Assembly: GCF_945859705.1 (NCBI RefSeq)
Contig: NC_079134.1
Coordinates: 30,599,636 to 30,663,635, forward strand
Length of the DNA: 64,000 bases
Source of the DNA: Episyrphus balteatus
Lineage: Eukaryota > Arthropoda > Insecta > Diptera > Syrphidae
Direction: 5' to 3'
Positions 31,861 to 46,054 of this stretch are shown piece by piece (the stretch's first letter is position 1; the number at the start of each line of letters is the position of its first letter). Under the pieces are notes generated by a model. It saw only the letters and a program-made list of their open reading frames with translations. It searched no databases and had not been told where the DNA came from. The position numbers and the translations under genes are program-made.

Positions 31861-34800
31861 TAGAGACATTTATCTATCCACATTTATCTATCGACATTTA
31901 TCTATCCACATTTATCTATCGATATTTATTTATCCACATTTATCTATCCACATTTATCTATCCACATTTATCGATCCACATTTATCTATCGACATTTATC
32001 TATCGATATTTATCTATCCACATTTATCTATCCACATTTATCTATCGACATTTATCTATCCACATTTATCTATCGACATTTATCTATCGATATTTATCTA
32101 TCCACATTTATCTATCCACATTTATCTATCTACATTTATCTATCGACATTTATCTATCCACATTTATCTATCGACATTTATCGATCCACATTTATAGATC
32201 CACATTTATCTATCGATATTTATCTATCCACATTTATCTATCGATATTTATCTATCTATGGACATTTATCTATCCACATTTATCTATCGACATTTATCTA
32301 TCGATATTTATCTATCCACATTTATCTATCCACATTTATCGATCCAAATTTCCACATTTATCTATCCACATTTATCGATCCAAATTTATCTATCGACATT
32401 TATCTATCCACATTTATCTATCGATATTTATCTATCCACATTTATCGATCCACATTTATCGATCCACATTTATCGATCCACATTTATCGATCCACATTTA
32501 TCTATCAACATTTATCGATCCACATTTATCTATCGACATTTATCTATTCACATTTATCGATCCAAATTTATCGATCCACATTTATCGATCCACATTTATC
32601 GATCCACATTTATCTATCCACATTTATCGATCCACATTTATCTATTCACATTTATCTATCGATATTTATCTATCCACATTTATCGATCCACATTTATCTA
32701 TCGATATTTATCTATCCACATTTATCGATCCAAATTTATCGATTCACATTTACCGATCCATGTGGATATCTATCGACATTTATCTATCGATATTTATCGA
32801 TCCACATTTATCGATCCACATTTATCGATCCACATTTATCGATCCACATTTATCGATCCACATTTATCGATCCACATTTATCGATCCACATTTATCGATC
32901 CACATTTATCTATAGACATTTATCGATCCACTTTTATCGATCCACATTTATCGATCCACATTTATCGATTCACATTTATCGATCCACATTTATCTATCGA
33001 TATTTATCTATCCACATTTATCGATCCACATTTATCTATCGACATTTATCTATCCACATTTATCGATCCACATTTATCTATCGACATTTATCGATCCACT
33101 TTTATCGATCCACATTTATCGATTCACATTTATCGATCCACATTTATCTATCGATATTTATCTATCCACATTTATCGATCCACATTTATCGATCCACATT
33201 TATCGATCCACATTTATCTATCCACATAAATGTGGGATCGATAAATGTGGATAGAGAAATGTGGATCGATAAATTTGGATCAATAAATGTGGATCGATAA
33301 ATGTGGATAGATAAATGTCGATAGATATTTATCGATCCACATTTATCGATCCACATTTATCGATCCACATTTATCTATCGATATTTATCTATCGACATTT
33401 ATCTATCGACATTTATCTATCCACATTTATCGATCCACATTTATCTATCCACATTTATCTATCCACATTTATCTATCGACATTTATCGATCCACATTTAT
33501 AGATCGACATTTATCTATGGATATTTATCTATCCACATTTATCGATCCACATTTAGCGATCCACATTTATCTATCCACATTTATCTATCTATATTTATCT
33601 ATCCACATTTATCGATCCACATTTATCGATCCACATTTATCGATCCACATTTATCTATCGACATTTATCTATCCACATTTATCGATCCACATTTATCGAT
33701 CCACATTTATTGATCCAAATTTATCGATCCACATTTCTCTATCCACATTTATCGATCCCACATTTATGTGGATAAATGTGGATCGCTAAATGTGGATAGA
33801 TAAATATCCATAGATAAATGTCGATCTATAAATGTGGATCGATAAATGTGGATAGATAAATGTCGATAGATAAATGTGGATCGATAAATGTGGATCGATA
33901 AAAGTGGATCGATAAATGTCGATAGATAAATGTGGATCGATAAATGTGGATCGATAAATGTGGATAGATAAATGTCGATAGATAAATGTGGATCGATAAA
34001 TATCTATCGACATTTATCTATCCACATTTATCGATCCACATTTATTGATCCAAATTTATCGATCCACATTTCTCTATCCACATTTATCGATCCCACATTT
34101 ATGTGGATAGATAAATGTGGATCGATAAATGTGGATCGATAAATGTGGATAGATAAATGTCGATAGATAAATGTGGATAGATAAATGTGGATCGATAAAT
34201 GTGGATCGATAAATGTGGATAGATAAATGTGGATCGATAAATGTGGATAGATAAATGTCGATAGATAAATGTCGATAGATAAATATCGATAGATAAATGT
34301 GGATCGATAAATGTGGATCGATAAATGTGGATAGATAAATGTCGATAGATAAATGTGGATCGATAAATGTGGATCGATAAAAGTGGATCGATAAATGTCG
34401 ATAGATAAATGTGGATCGATAAATGTGGATCGATAAATGTGGATAGATAAATGTCGATAGATAAATGTGGATCGATAAATATCTATCGACATTTATCTAT
34501 CCACATTTATCGATCCACATTTATTGATCCAAATTTATCGATCCACATTTCTCTATCCACATTTATCGATCCCACATTTATGTGGATAGATAAATGTGGA
34601 TCGAAAAATGTGGATCGATAAATGTGGATAGATAAATGTCGATAGATAAATGTGGATAGATAAATGTGGATCGATAAATGTGGATCGATAAATGTGGATC
34701 GATAAATGTGGATCGATAAATTTGGATCCACATTTATCGATTCACATTTATCGATATGTGGATATCGATAAATGTGGATCGATAAATGTGGATCGATAAA

Positions 34801-37190
34801 TGTGGATAGATAAATATCGATAGATAAATGTGGATAGATAAATGTGGATCGATAAATGTGGATAGATAAATGTCGATAGATAAATGTGGATAGATAAATA
34901 TCGATAGATAAATGTGGATAGATAAATGTCGATAGATATCCACATGGACCGATAAATGTGGATCGATAAATATCGACAGATAAATGTCGATAGATAAATG
35001 TCGATAGATAAATGTGGATCGATAAATGTGGATCGATAAATATCGATAGATAAATGTGGATAGATAAATGTGGATCGATAAATGTGGATCGATAAATGTG
35101 GATCGATAAATGTGGATCGATAAATGTGGATAGATAAATATCGATAGATAAATGTCGATCTATAAATGTGGATCGATAAATGTCGATAGATAAATTTGGA
35201 TAGATAAATGTCGATAGATAAATAGATAAATGTCGATAGATAAATGTGGATCGATAAATGTGGATAGATAAATGTCGATAGATAAATGTCGATAGATAAA
35301 TATCGATAGATAAATGTGGATAGATAAATATCGATAGATAAATGTGGATCGATAAATGTGGATCGATGAATGTGGATCGATAAATGTGGATAATAGATAA
35401 ATGTGGATCGATAAATGTGGATAGATAAATATCGATAGATAAATGTGGATAGATAAATGTGGATCGATAAATGTGGATAGATAAATGTGGATCGATAAAT
35501 GTGGATCGATAAATGTGGATAGATAAATATAGATAGATGAATGTGGATAGATAAATGTGGATCGCTAAATGTGGATCGATAAATGTGGATCGATGAATGT
35601 GGATCGATAAATGTGGATAATAGATAAATGTCGATCTATAAATGTGGATCGATAAATGTCGATAGATAAATGTGGATAGATAAATGTGGATAGATAAATG
35701 TGGATCGATAAATGTGGATAGATAAATGTCGATAGATAAATGTCGATAGATAAATATCGATAGATAAATGTGGATCGATAAATGTGGATCGATAAATGTG
35801 GATAGATAAATGTCGATAGATAAATGTGGATCGATAAATGTGGATAGAGAAATGTGGATCGATAAATTTGGATCAATAAATGTGGATCGATAAATGTGGA
35901 TAGATAAATGTGGATCGATAAATGTGGATAGATAAATGTCGATAGATAAATGTGGATAGATAAATGTGGATCGATAAATTTGGATCCACATTTATCGATT
36001 CACATTTATCGATCCATGTGGATATCGATAAATGTGGATCGATAAATGTGGATCGATAAATGTGGATAGATAAATATCGATAGATAAATGTGGATAGATA
36101 AATGTCGATCGATAAATGTGGATCGATAAATGTTTATAGATAAATATCGATAGATAAATGTGGATAGATAAATATCGATAGATAAATGTGGATAGATAAA
36201 TGTCGATAGATAAATATCGATAGATAAATGTGGATAGATAAATGTGGATCGATAAATGTGGATCGATAAATGTGGATCGATAAATGTGGATAGATAAATG
36301 TCGATAGATAAATGTGGATAGATAAATATCGATAGATAAATGTGGATAGATAAATGTCGATAGATATCCACATGGACCGATAAATGTGGATCGATAAATA
36401 TCGACAGATAAATGTCGATAGATAAATGTCGATGGATCGATAAATGTGGATCGATAAATATCGATAGATAAATGTGGATAGATAAATGTGGATCGATAAA
36501 TGTGGATCGATAAATGTGGATCGATAAATGTGGATCGATAAATGTGGATAGATAAATATCGATAGATAAATGTCGATCTATAAATGTGGATCGATAAATG
36601 TCGATAGATAAATTTGGATAGATAAATGTCGATAGATAAATGTCGATAGATAAATGTGGATCGATAAATGTGGATAGATAAATGTCGATAGATAAATGTC
36701 GATAGATAAATATCGATAGATAAATGTGGATAGATAAATATCGATAGATAAATGTGGATCGATAAATGTGGATCGATGAATGTGGATCGATAAATGTGGA
36801 TAATAGATAAATGTGGATCGATAAATGTGGATAGATAAATATCGATAGATAAATGTGGATAGATAAATGTGGATCGATAAATGTGGATCGATAAATGTGG
36901 ATCGATAAATGTGGATAAATAAATATCGATAGATAAATGTGGATAGATAAATGCCGATAGATAAATGTGGATCGATAAATGTGGATCGATAAATGTTTAT
37001 CGATAAATGTGGATAGATAAATATCGATAGATAAATGTGGATAGATAAATATCGATAGATAAATGTGGATAGATAAATATCGATCGATAAATGTCGATAG
37101 ATAAATGTGGATCGATAAATGTGGATAGATAAATGTGGATAGATAAATGTGGATAAATAAATATCGATAGATAAATGTGGATAGATAAAT
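31860..37190. repeat. 14-bp satellite (ACATTTATCTATCC) with strand reversals
   Basis: About 380 units of ACATTTAT followed by CTATCC, CTATCG, CGATCC or similar. The array runs forward from 31860 to about 33226, inverted to about 33328, forward to 33766, inverted to 34001, forward to 34103, inverted to 34484, forward to 34581, inverted to 34728, and then almost entirely inverted to 37190, with short reversals near 34730-34755, 34940 and 35985-36015. Long segments are duplicated at higher order, for example 33990-34130 with 34475-34610. The repeated Ile/Ser/His peptides in several frames are a by-product of the 14-bp period (42 bp, 14 codons). Confidence 0.92.
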
Positions 37191-37305
37191 GTCTCTAGAT
37201 AAAGTCTTTAGATAAATGTCTCATGAGAAATGTCTCATGGCAAATGTCTCATGAGAAATATCTCAACACAAATGTCTCATGGGACATGTCTCATGAAATA
37301 TGTCT
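37190..37305. repeat. Right transition array, inverse of the left one
   Basis: ATGTCTCATGAGAA units mirror 31740-31860 and lead out of the satellite into the right arm. Confidence 0.8.
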
Positions 37306-38150
37306 CATGGGACAGTGCAGTAGTGGGGTTGCAGTATACCCACTAGTTTTTTTTTTTGTTATTAATTTATATATATTTTACTGTCATCTAAAAAATAGCC
37401 ATTTCGTTGTTTAAGAGTTTTGAAAGACTTTTAAATTCTTCGAAATTTGCAATTTAAAAGCTGTGATTAGGTAGAGAAAGGAATTTCATTTCCTTAGTAA
37501 TTTTATTTCTTAGTGGTTCCCAGTTCTTTTAGTGTACCATGCATTATTAAAAATATTTATTTTATGAATTTTCAAGAGGGAATGTTATTAACTCAGTATC
37601 AGTATACTACTAAATACTCCTTTTTATACAGGGTGTCCCAAAAGTAATGGATCAAACGAAATATGCTGATAGGTCAACTTTAGGACTCTCAGAATTTGGT
37701 AACTTGTTTTTCCCAAATCCTTACGGTTTTCGATTTAATGCAGTTTTTGTGAAATTTCGAAAAATCCCAAATTTGCAACAGTATTTTGCTTCCTCTGCTC
37801 ATAATTGATTTTTGTTTTTTACAATTCTTTCACTAAAACGTTGCCTAATAATAAGAAAAAATTAATTAATCAAAATATTTTTCATTTCATACGCCATTTT
37901 GCTGCAAATTAATTAACAGTTCCATGTTTTATAAAAACTCAATTTCTTTCTTTTATTTCAGAGCAACACCCTGAAAAAAATTTGTATGGTGTGGCACTGG
38001 TTTATTATTTTGAAAACTTGTCGTGTTATTGCAGTTTTCAAAAATGTATAAATGTTTCCAAAGTTGAAGTTAGAACTGAAGATATTACAATTTAAAAGCA
38101 ACAAAACAGGGCTTTTCAGAGAAAAATAACAAAGTTCAAAGTTATAGTTC

Positions 38151-41100
38151 AAATTATTTACTTTGCAGGATCAGTATTTTAGATTTATTAGCGAGCAAAT
38201 AAGTGGTGCAATAAAACACACCCCTTAGCTCATTTGACTAGTTAATAACTCAACGAGTTGTTATAAAATAAAAAAAGCTCTTGATCTTTTACGAGTATAA
38301 TTTAAAAAAAAAAATGTTTATTTAATAATTTATTTGCAATAAAAAGCAATTTTAGAGCAGATCGGAAATTAATTTAACAAATAATTTTCTTTTGTAAATT
38401 ACATATATACTTTCAAATTAACAACAACTTTATCACTTACAAATGAAATCATAACAGCAAAAATTAAAATACAATTCAAATTACTCGTAAATGTGACAGT
38501 ATAGTGTATATTATGTATCTGGCTCAGCTTTGAAACACAAAACTTATGATGTAATTTGCAGACAATTACTAAATATTACTTTTGGTCATGAAATTATAAC
38601 TAAAATCTTACTTACAATAACTATATTTATTCTTCAAAGTTATAAAATGACAAACCTCTCTTTGACCAAAATTGCCTACAATATATAGTTTTTAATTCAT
38701 CATACTTATAAGTGTTCTAAAAGGACCTATCCAAAAATTTAATGAAAACCATTTTCTTGTGTCTTGAATCAAGAACTTTTGCACAAAAACTACATTCAAT
38801 CATCTTTAAAACCAAACACACATAAGAGATATATGCAAATAAACTTTTTAACCACATGAAGCCAGATTTACTGACATAAATTTGTTGGCTTTTATCCACA
38901 CACTCTAAAGCCCTTCTATATCCATACTTTGGCAGCCATCATATCCTCTTTTAAGATATTAAATGTTCCATATAGTATAAAGAAGCTATACACAAAGTTC
39001 TTAAGCAACAAACAAAGATGTGTCTCCACCATCATCATCCGTTATATACAACACAAGAATCTAAAAGAGAAGCTAAAGCATTATAACAAGGACGAAGAAG
39101 TGTCAAGTCTATATACTTTGGAATGTTAGTGTACCTATCATAGCCATAGCCACCTACCACCTACACATAGAACTGATTAAGAATATTTAACAAAGTCACA
39201 CTTATAATTGCCGCATGGTCGAAGTTTCACAATAAATTGAAAACTTTTCTTAAGTCCTTGCTCGATGCTCTCTCTATGGCTTCTTCCATGACACCATCCC
39301 AAGTTTGTCGTCCTTCACAAAAAAAAACTACACCCATCGCATAGAAGAAATTTGCCCTTCTACTCTTGGAAAATTCATTTAAAAAGAAAGTTTATTCTTC
39401 GTTTCCCATTTTCCTCTTTTGACCACATCCCTTTTTCAAATAAGTGCTAAAGGACAATTTGTGATTAATATTTGTGAGCCAACTTCTCACCCTCTTTGCC
39501 AACAAAAAAAAAAAAAATACCAACTTAAAAAAAAAAAAAAAAATAGAAAAAGTAATTTCGACCAAAACTTATACAAAAGACCAAAAAAAAAAAAAAAAAT
39601 AGAAGGCTTTTGCTTAAAGTCAACACCATCCACTTAAAATTCTCTGTGCCGTGCGAATTAAGGCTATCACATCGTGTTATTCTTGCTCCCTGGTCCTTTT
39701 CACAGGAGTAAGCATTTGACTCTGTCTCTCCATGGGTAAGCAAAAAACGGCACACACAATCGCCCAAAGCCGACATGACTCGTCGGCTGACAAGCAGCCT
39801 CCATCGTGTCGTCGTCGTCGTCGTAGTCGGTTGGCCAAGTCCAAATCCAAAGGTTTGGGGGGATTGAAATTGAAGTTGGGGCTGGGCAGCATTAGTCGCC
39901 GCATATAGTTATCCTTAATCGTAGAAATGCTTGGTCAAGCAGTGTTGGACTTGCTTTTGGGGTTGTCGGATGTGTAAGATATTGTGGTGCAATTCTATTA
40001 CAAGGCATATAACCCCAATTGTATGACGTTGCAGAAAGGACATTCATTTCGGATTATGATGATCCGTTGTCGAGTTTGGAGAATTTTTTTTTTTGCTGTA
40101 TAGTCATAGTGTAGTTGTAGGTGGCTCAGCACAAAATAAGATATTGTCTTCATCTCTTCCCTCTCTTTTTCTGGATTTTTGTTTGTTCACTTTTTTGTTG
40201 TTGCTTTTTTTGATACATAAAAACACTATTTTCAGAATATAACGACAAACACAATATTGTGCTTACAAATGTGTTTCGCTTTCGACTCACAAAGCCACAT
40301 GACCAATTAAGGACTTTTTGTCTGAGCCAGTGTTTCTTTCCTTGTTATGGGGATTACCAAAAAAAATTTGATAAGAATTTTCTTTTAAATTCCATTAAAG
40401 TGGATTTTTTTGGGAGATCTTTATGGGTGTTTTGTGTATTCTGTATTTTTGTCCCTTTCACAATTTGTTTTTATTTGTTTAACCGCAGGACAAATTTAAC
40501 CTCATAAGATGTGCATAAATTCATGGTAATTTTTTGAATGTAAAATATTTAAATGTTTTTTTGAAATTAAAGGACGAAAAATTCCAGACGTTTATTATGA
40601 AAATGGAAAACAAACATTTGAAGATATAAATTAAGGTAAGCTAATGATTTTGATGCAATAAAAGGTTAGAGCTGGGAATTTCCTTAACAGTATTTAAATT
40701 TTGTCGCACAATTAGAGTACAAAATTAATATTTTATAAAATAAATGCAAAGAACTATAAGTATTCTGGCTATTCCAGCTTTATCGTTATTATTTTTAATT
40801 TAATTCATTAAAGATTAATTTTTATGTCGTCATTGCCGTGTTGGTTACGTCGTTTACGATAAACTCTTCAATGGTAGATACCTCTAATATTTTCCAAAAA
40901 ATATTTGTTTATTAAAAAAAAGAATTACATTATTTTTTACATTAGCCGAGTAAAAATAGAATAACCGCACAGCTTTTTACAGCTACCGCACCACAGCCGC
41001 ACGGCAGAAGAAGGGGAGATAAGAACACCGCTGTTCTCTTGAATCATGCCCGTTTTCCCCTTTAATTCTATAATGCAGATTAATGCAGTTGAGTTAGTGC

Positions 41101-41326
41101 TCAACCAAAGATGCGTTTGAAACTCAGCACATAGGGGTATTTATACCAAAAATCTGATCAAAAGTCTAAAGTAAAAAATGAAGCGTAACATGAAAGTTTA
41201 ACCGTTATGTCATAGATAAATAGGCACTGCATTATTTGACAACCATATTTAGCATCCCATGTAGATCTGTTTCTTTTATTCCAAGGTAGTGCCTGCCGGA
41301 TCGATTTTTTTTTGTGCTATTTTGTT
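38151..41326. other. Intergenic, no gene seen
   Basis: AT-rich DNA with A-runs at 39500-39600. Positions 39640-40090 are less A/T-rich, with a TCGTCGTCGTCGT run near 39808-39826, and could be regulatory or 5' leader DNA. Frames of 60-83 codons have no recognisable motifs. Confidence 0.4.
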
Positions 41327-42303
41327 TACAGGTGTTTTTTACTCAAGTGTATAAATTGGTGTAAATTCATTAATTTTGGTGTAAAATTGAGGAAATTGAA
41401 AAAAGGGTGTATTTCTCAAAATTAGTGATATAAAAATTATACCACTGCCTTTTCTGTAAAAAAATTTAACATTTTTTTAATTCAGTTGTTTTTATAATAT
41501 ACTATTAATGGTGCATAAAATTATTCGATTCTGAAATCCACCAAAACGGTATATTTTGTACACTCTCTTTGGTGTAGGAAGCACACCCTGTGGACATACA
41601 ATTCACCAGAATGCATAAGTGGGAGGCGCCATATTTTTCAATGGCTGCCATTTAAAAAAAGAAGACAGCGATTAATTATTTTACTATAATAGTATATTTA
41701 TCGACCTAATTATCCCCCATTCTTAGTTTTTTTTTTCGATTCAGTAAATTATATTATAAAATAACTCTTCTAAAAAAATGTAAAACAACACAAAAATTAT
41801 AATTTTTGAAAAACCGATTTTTAAAATCGAAAAAATAAATCATTAATTCACTGACATTTTTGAGGCCCTCGATTTTTAGAGGGGGTAGTATCTAAAATTA
41901 GTAGACAGATTCGTTTTTAAATTAGGCAAACAAATTCATATTTAACCAATAGTTTCTTATGGCAAAATTATGAAAGTGAATAAAAATTCATTTTCATTTA
42001 TTTCATAAGAAATGGTGTGAATTAGAATTCATCAAACTGTTTGAGGTAAAAAATAAACTTTGTGTATTTTTCAATTTCAATGGTATAATTTTCAGAAAAA
42101 AAACAGATCATTTAATATACCTCTAGCGCCATTTATACACCAAAATCGGTATATTTTTTTAACCACCGGAGTTTATTATGTTCGAGAAAATAGTGTATTT
42201 TTTATATTCAAAATGGATATCACGGAAGTGCAAAAAATACACCAAATATTTTGGTGTATTTTAGACTTTTGTGCTACTTGAGTATAAGGTGTATTTCCTG
42301 TGT
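41327..42303. mobile_element. Possible 1-kb inverted-repeat element
   Basis: The left end ACAGGTGTTTTTTACTCAAG and the complement of the right end, ACAGGAAATACACC then TTATACTCAAGT, share ACAGG and TACTCAAGT with a small spacing difference. GGTGTA motifs recur through the interior in both orientations (for example 41361, 41408, 41570, 42252). No protein or target duplication is evident, so this is a tentative call. Confidence 0.35.
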
Positions 42304-44670
42304 TTTTGTTTTATTTTGAAACTTTTTTTTGCCTTTTAAGTATAGAAGTATAAACTTTATTTAAATTATGTATATTTTTTTTTTTTCAACTAAGCAAGTT
42401 TCTTTTTTTAATTTTGATCATTTAAGGCGAGAGTTCAACGTGTTTTTTTTTTCACGAAAGCTGAAAAAGAAAAATTAACAAAAAAGTAATATAGTAGCCC
42501 TTGGTACCTAAAAACTACAGTACTAGGTACATACTTTTCGCAGTATTTTCTCCTATCAGGTATGAAAATAAAAAGTTTCACCAACTTCCGCTATTTTCTG
42601 CATGGGTTCTAGTAGGTAATAAATTCTTTACCCATTTTCGCTTGCGACATTTAATGGCTTCGAAATCTTATTATCCCATACGCAAAGTTTTGACATTTAT
42701 TTTATGGTCAATAACTGGTGTAATAATTGTTTAGTCAGTTATAAATTTGTTTTAACTATTTTATTTGAGTCATAACAACGGGTCACTGTGGCGTATGTGT
42801 AACTTTTTTTAAATTGAAATATCTTTTATTGGTTAATACAAATTGCTTTTTATTCGTAATTTGACTTCGTGTCAATATCATGACAAGCACGAAATTGAAG
42901 GGTAATCATTGCTTAAAAAAATTAACAATACTTTGTTTATATAGACATTTGCAAGTTTAAAAAATTGATCAACTTTTACTTTATTTTATATGTCATTGTT
43001 TATTTTTGTATCCATCAATTGTGCACTTCTTCCGTTAACCTTATGTTTGTCTAAATCAATTGCGTGCTCTTAAAGCACTTTTTTATTGGTTGTTGTTTCT
43101 TTTATTTTTTACGATATCGATATAAATATGAATCATTTATACCTCACCTCTCAAAGAGCAAACAAAAGAAGTGAAAATGAAACCAAAAAAACAACAAAGC
43201 CAAAAATTTGTTACACATTTATTATCCCATAAAACAATCACATGTCACACTCTGCTCAAATCCTTAACAAACAACAATCAACAAAAAAAAAAAAAAACAA
43301 CTTCAATATCTAAAAACATCAGCAAAATAAGTACACACACAAAAACAGGATCCAAAAACGAATTCCCTTGAGCTTAAGAGTAACTTATTGAATATAAATC
43401 TTTGCTGCTTATTAATAATAATTCAAGCGCAAATAGCCACGACACAGCGACGTGGTAGTAAAAAAATATAATAATACCTCATTCCAATCACTCCCGGAAG
43501 AACAAAAAAAAAAATTGTCGTATGACATAAAGCACTTGCGAAAGAGCGTAATTTTTGCTGACTGTTGTAAGTTTATTGCTGATTTATCCTGATGCTCATG
43601 TACGCTGTTATAATGTGTACGAGTAGAATATATTGTACAATAATAAAACTATGTGTAAAAAATAGAGCCAGGATCAACATAAAAATCAGATCAAATAAAA
43701 ACCTAGAAGAGGAGGACATGATGATGGAAAAGAAGGCACCAAAGAACAAAATTATTATCCTCGAGAAGGACACGAAATTTGCTGAGTGCGCTTAAGGTTT
43801 TATGGAGCAAAGGACACGAAGGGTCATCGTAAAACGTGGCGCACGCTTTCAAGTGCGTCAAATGTTTGTATATCCATATAGGTATATCGTAACGTACGTC
43901 CTGTTCTGTGAAGGATGTTTGCTATTTGACATACATATCCGGTATTATGGTATAATACGCGGAATGTGGGTAAGATTGAGTGGATATATGGTTGAGTTAA
44001 CAAAAAAAAATAACAAACGCATCAGTTGTATTGAGGGGGCGACAAAATTTATAGTAATTTTAACGAGAACTGAAAACGGTATCGGGTTTATAAAATAATA
44101 TTAAGAGGTGTTATACGATATGGTCAGTTGATTGCTTTTGAATCCTTGTGTTTGTTTAAGTATGTTACTATCAAAAGAAATTCACCGGAAAATATTTATA
44201 GTTTTTCGTTTGAGGTTAATTTCTGCTGAAAATTTGAAGAACCTATAGATTCCAGGGCAGATTGGACAACGAAGATCTTCTATTGACTCATGCACAATAT
44301 TTAAAATCATGAATCAACAAAAAACAAAACGTTATTCAACCAAAATAAGGACCAATACATTTCACAATTTGTTTTTTATTTGATATTAGATTGATAAAAA
44401 TTTTGTCAAATGATTTTGAAAAACAACGGAGAAAGTTTTCATTTGCATTTTAGATACCGGTTGTTTTATATGAGCAGTAGAAGTAGTTTTTGATTTAATT
44501 TAATATTAGTCCCAATTAAATTTTACTTTAGCATGTAAGACTTTTGAATATAAAGAAAAAACACTAAATGAAATGTTACTCATACGCAACAGTGAACCAA
44601 AGACATAGAAATTAATTCTATACTTCAAATCATTCACTAGCTCTCATCGTCAGTGTAGGTAAGCCTCTTT
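42304..44670. other. Intergenic, no gene seen
   Basis: Mostly AT-rich. The longest frame (43802-44098, plus, 98 codons) and neighbours of 60-77 codons show no domain, signal peptide or homology that I recognise. Positions 43560-44100 are somewhat less A/T-biased than the surroundings. Confidence 0.4.
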
Positions 44671-45267
44671 TACACTGAACCAAAAACGTACATAAAATTA
44701 ATAAATTTGTACATTAAATTAATGTAAAAATTCATGACAAATGAGCCAATGTACAAATTCATTAAATTTAAGAATATTTGTATGAACAAATTCATAGGGG
44801 AATGAATCTTTCTTAAAAATTAAGAATAAATTCTTAAATTTTAAGAATTCTGTTCATAAACGGAATCGAAAATTTTTGAAAATGTTTAAGAAAAGTTTCT
44901 TAGATTTTAAGATTATTTCATAAATTTTATGATGTTTTTCATAAATTTTGTAAACATTTAAATGAAATGTTACTTAAATTTTATGAAAAAAATCATAAAA
45001 ACTATGAATTTTTCTTATAGTTTTATGATTGTTTTCATAAAATATAATGCATTTTTCATTAAAATTTATGCATTTATTTACATAAATGCTCATAATACAT
45101 TACCACTCCAAGCCTTTAATTTGTTATTTAAAACGTTGCATTCTAAACAAACAAACAGCAAAAGAAAACATCCCAAAATCTAAAAAAAAGAAATGAAATA
45201 AAAGAAATGATTAAGTTTAAACGTTATAAAAATGTTTTATCGATCAATATCACTACAAATTTTACTA

Positions 45268-45540
45268 TTAAATAAATTTTTCTTTTTTAATGGATGTCAT
45301 CTGGAGAGATAGAAAAAAGTTTGTATTAGTAAAATAACTATGTACTATTTGGTTTAAAAAATTGAAATAGAAGGTGAAATTAACTTTTACCTCATTGTAA
45401 TCGGCAGCATTAAGCTTTAGAGCTGAAAAAAAAAAAAAAACAATATACAAAATTGAATAAGTTGGGGAAAGATTTTGATAATATTAAGTTAAAACAAAAT
45501 TAAAATATTTGGAGAAATAAAATAAAATGAAACACTTACT
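45268..45540 (-). other. Splice-like segment with 32-nt micro-exon
   Basis: On the minus strand, a GTAAGT donor follows 45540, with a T15-CAG acceptor at 45423. A 32-nt block 45422-45391 is followed by a GAG/GTAAAAG donor at 45390, and a CTCTCCAG acceptor at 45301 leads to a final 33-nt block with stop at 45268. Introns would be 117 and 90 nt. Joined phases stay open, giving a peptide ending LKLNAADYNE-MTSIKKEKFI. Upstream of 45540 the frame is open only to about 45612 and has no start codon or acceptor, so a complete gene is not supported. Such sites can arise by chance in AT-rich DNA. Confidence 0.25.
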
Positions 45541-46054
45541 TAATTCTGTGTTTTGCGAACATGCTTTATTTTGCAATGACAATTTCAAGTGTACAGGATT
45601 TGTTGAGAATGCCCTTTAATATGGTTTTATCTTGTGTTGATTTTTCCCCTTTTGCCGGTTCAAAAAAATATATAGATTACGATTTTCAATTTTTGAAGTG
45701 AAAACTTCTTTAGTATCGTAGTGATTTGAAACAAGATGAAACGAAAACGCGACACGACTTCAACTTGTTATAACTTTTTTGTTTTAATAGATAGATGAAT
45801 GAAATTTCAATTAATTTCATATTTAAAATTCGGAGATAACGGTAAAAAGATGTTCTTTTTCAACACACGTTATATCTTTTGATCTAGTGCACATACAAAT
45901 TTGATTTACCTTTAATACGCATGCTGATAACATAACCTTTTATTTGATATATCACACATAACGTTACGTTACGAACACCTGTGGTGATCTGTTGGCGATG
46001 ACCAGCTACCAGTGTAGCTAGTACCGTAATCTCAGTCTGGAAATTCGACGTGGT

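Larger units (their letters stand above)
30855..38150. mobile_element. 7.3-kb foldback structure with satellite core
   Basis: The left arm (about 30855-31740) is the inverted copy of the right arm (about 37310-38150): GTGGGTATACTGCAACCCCA, TTAATAATGCATGGTACACT, ACTTTTGGGACACCCTGTAT and many other blocks match in reverse complement. Between the arms lies the 14-bp satellite. The layout, long inverted arms with tandem repeats toward the centre, is that of foldback elements such as Drosophila FB, but no protein or target duplication was found. The outer half of each arm is itself a copy of the repeat at 331-925. Confidence 0.75.

Noticed and set aside
32258..36373. Ile/Ser/His-rich frames of up to 494 codons on both strands
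   Set aside because: They are translations of the 14-bp satellite. They switch strand with the array and have no unique sequence.
43802..44098. 98-codon plus-strand frame
   Set aside because: No domain, no clear splice or promoter context, and a length expected by chance in this composition. It is described only within the intergenic entry.
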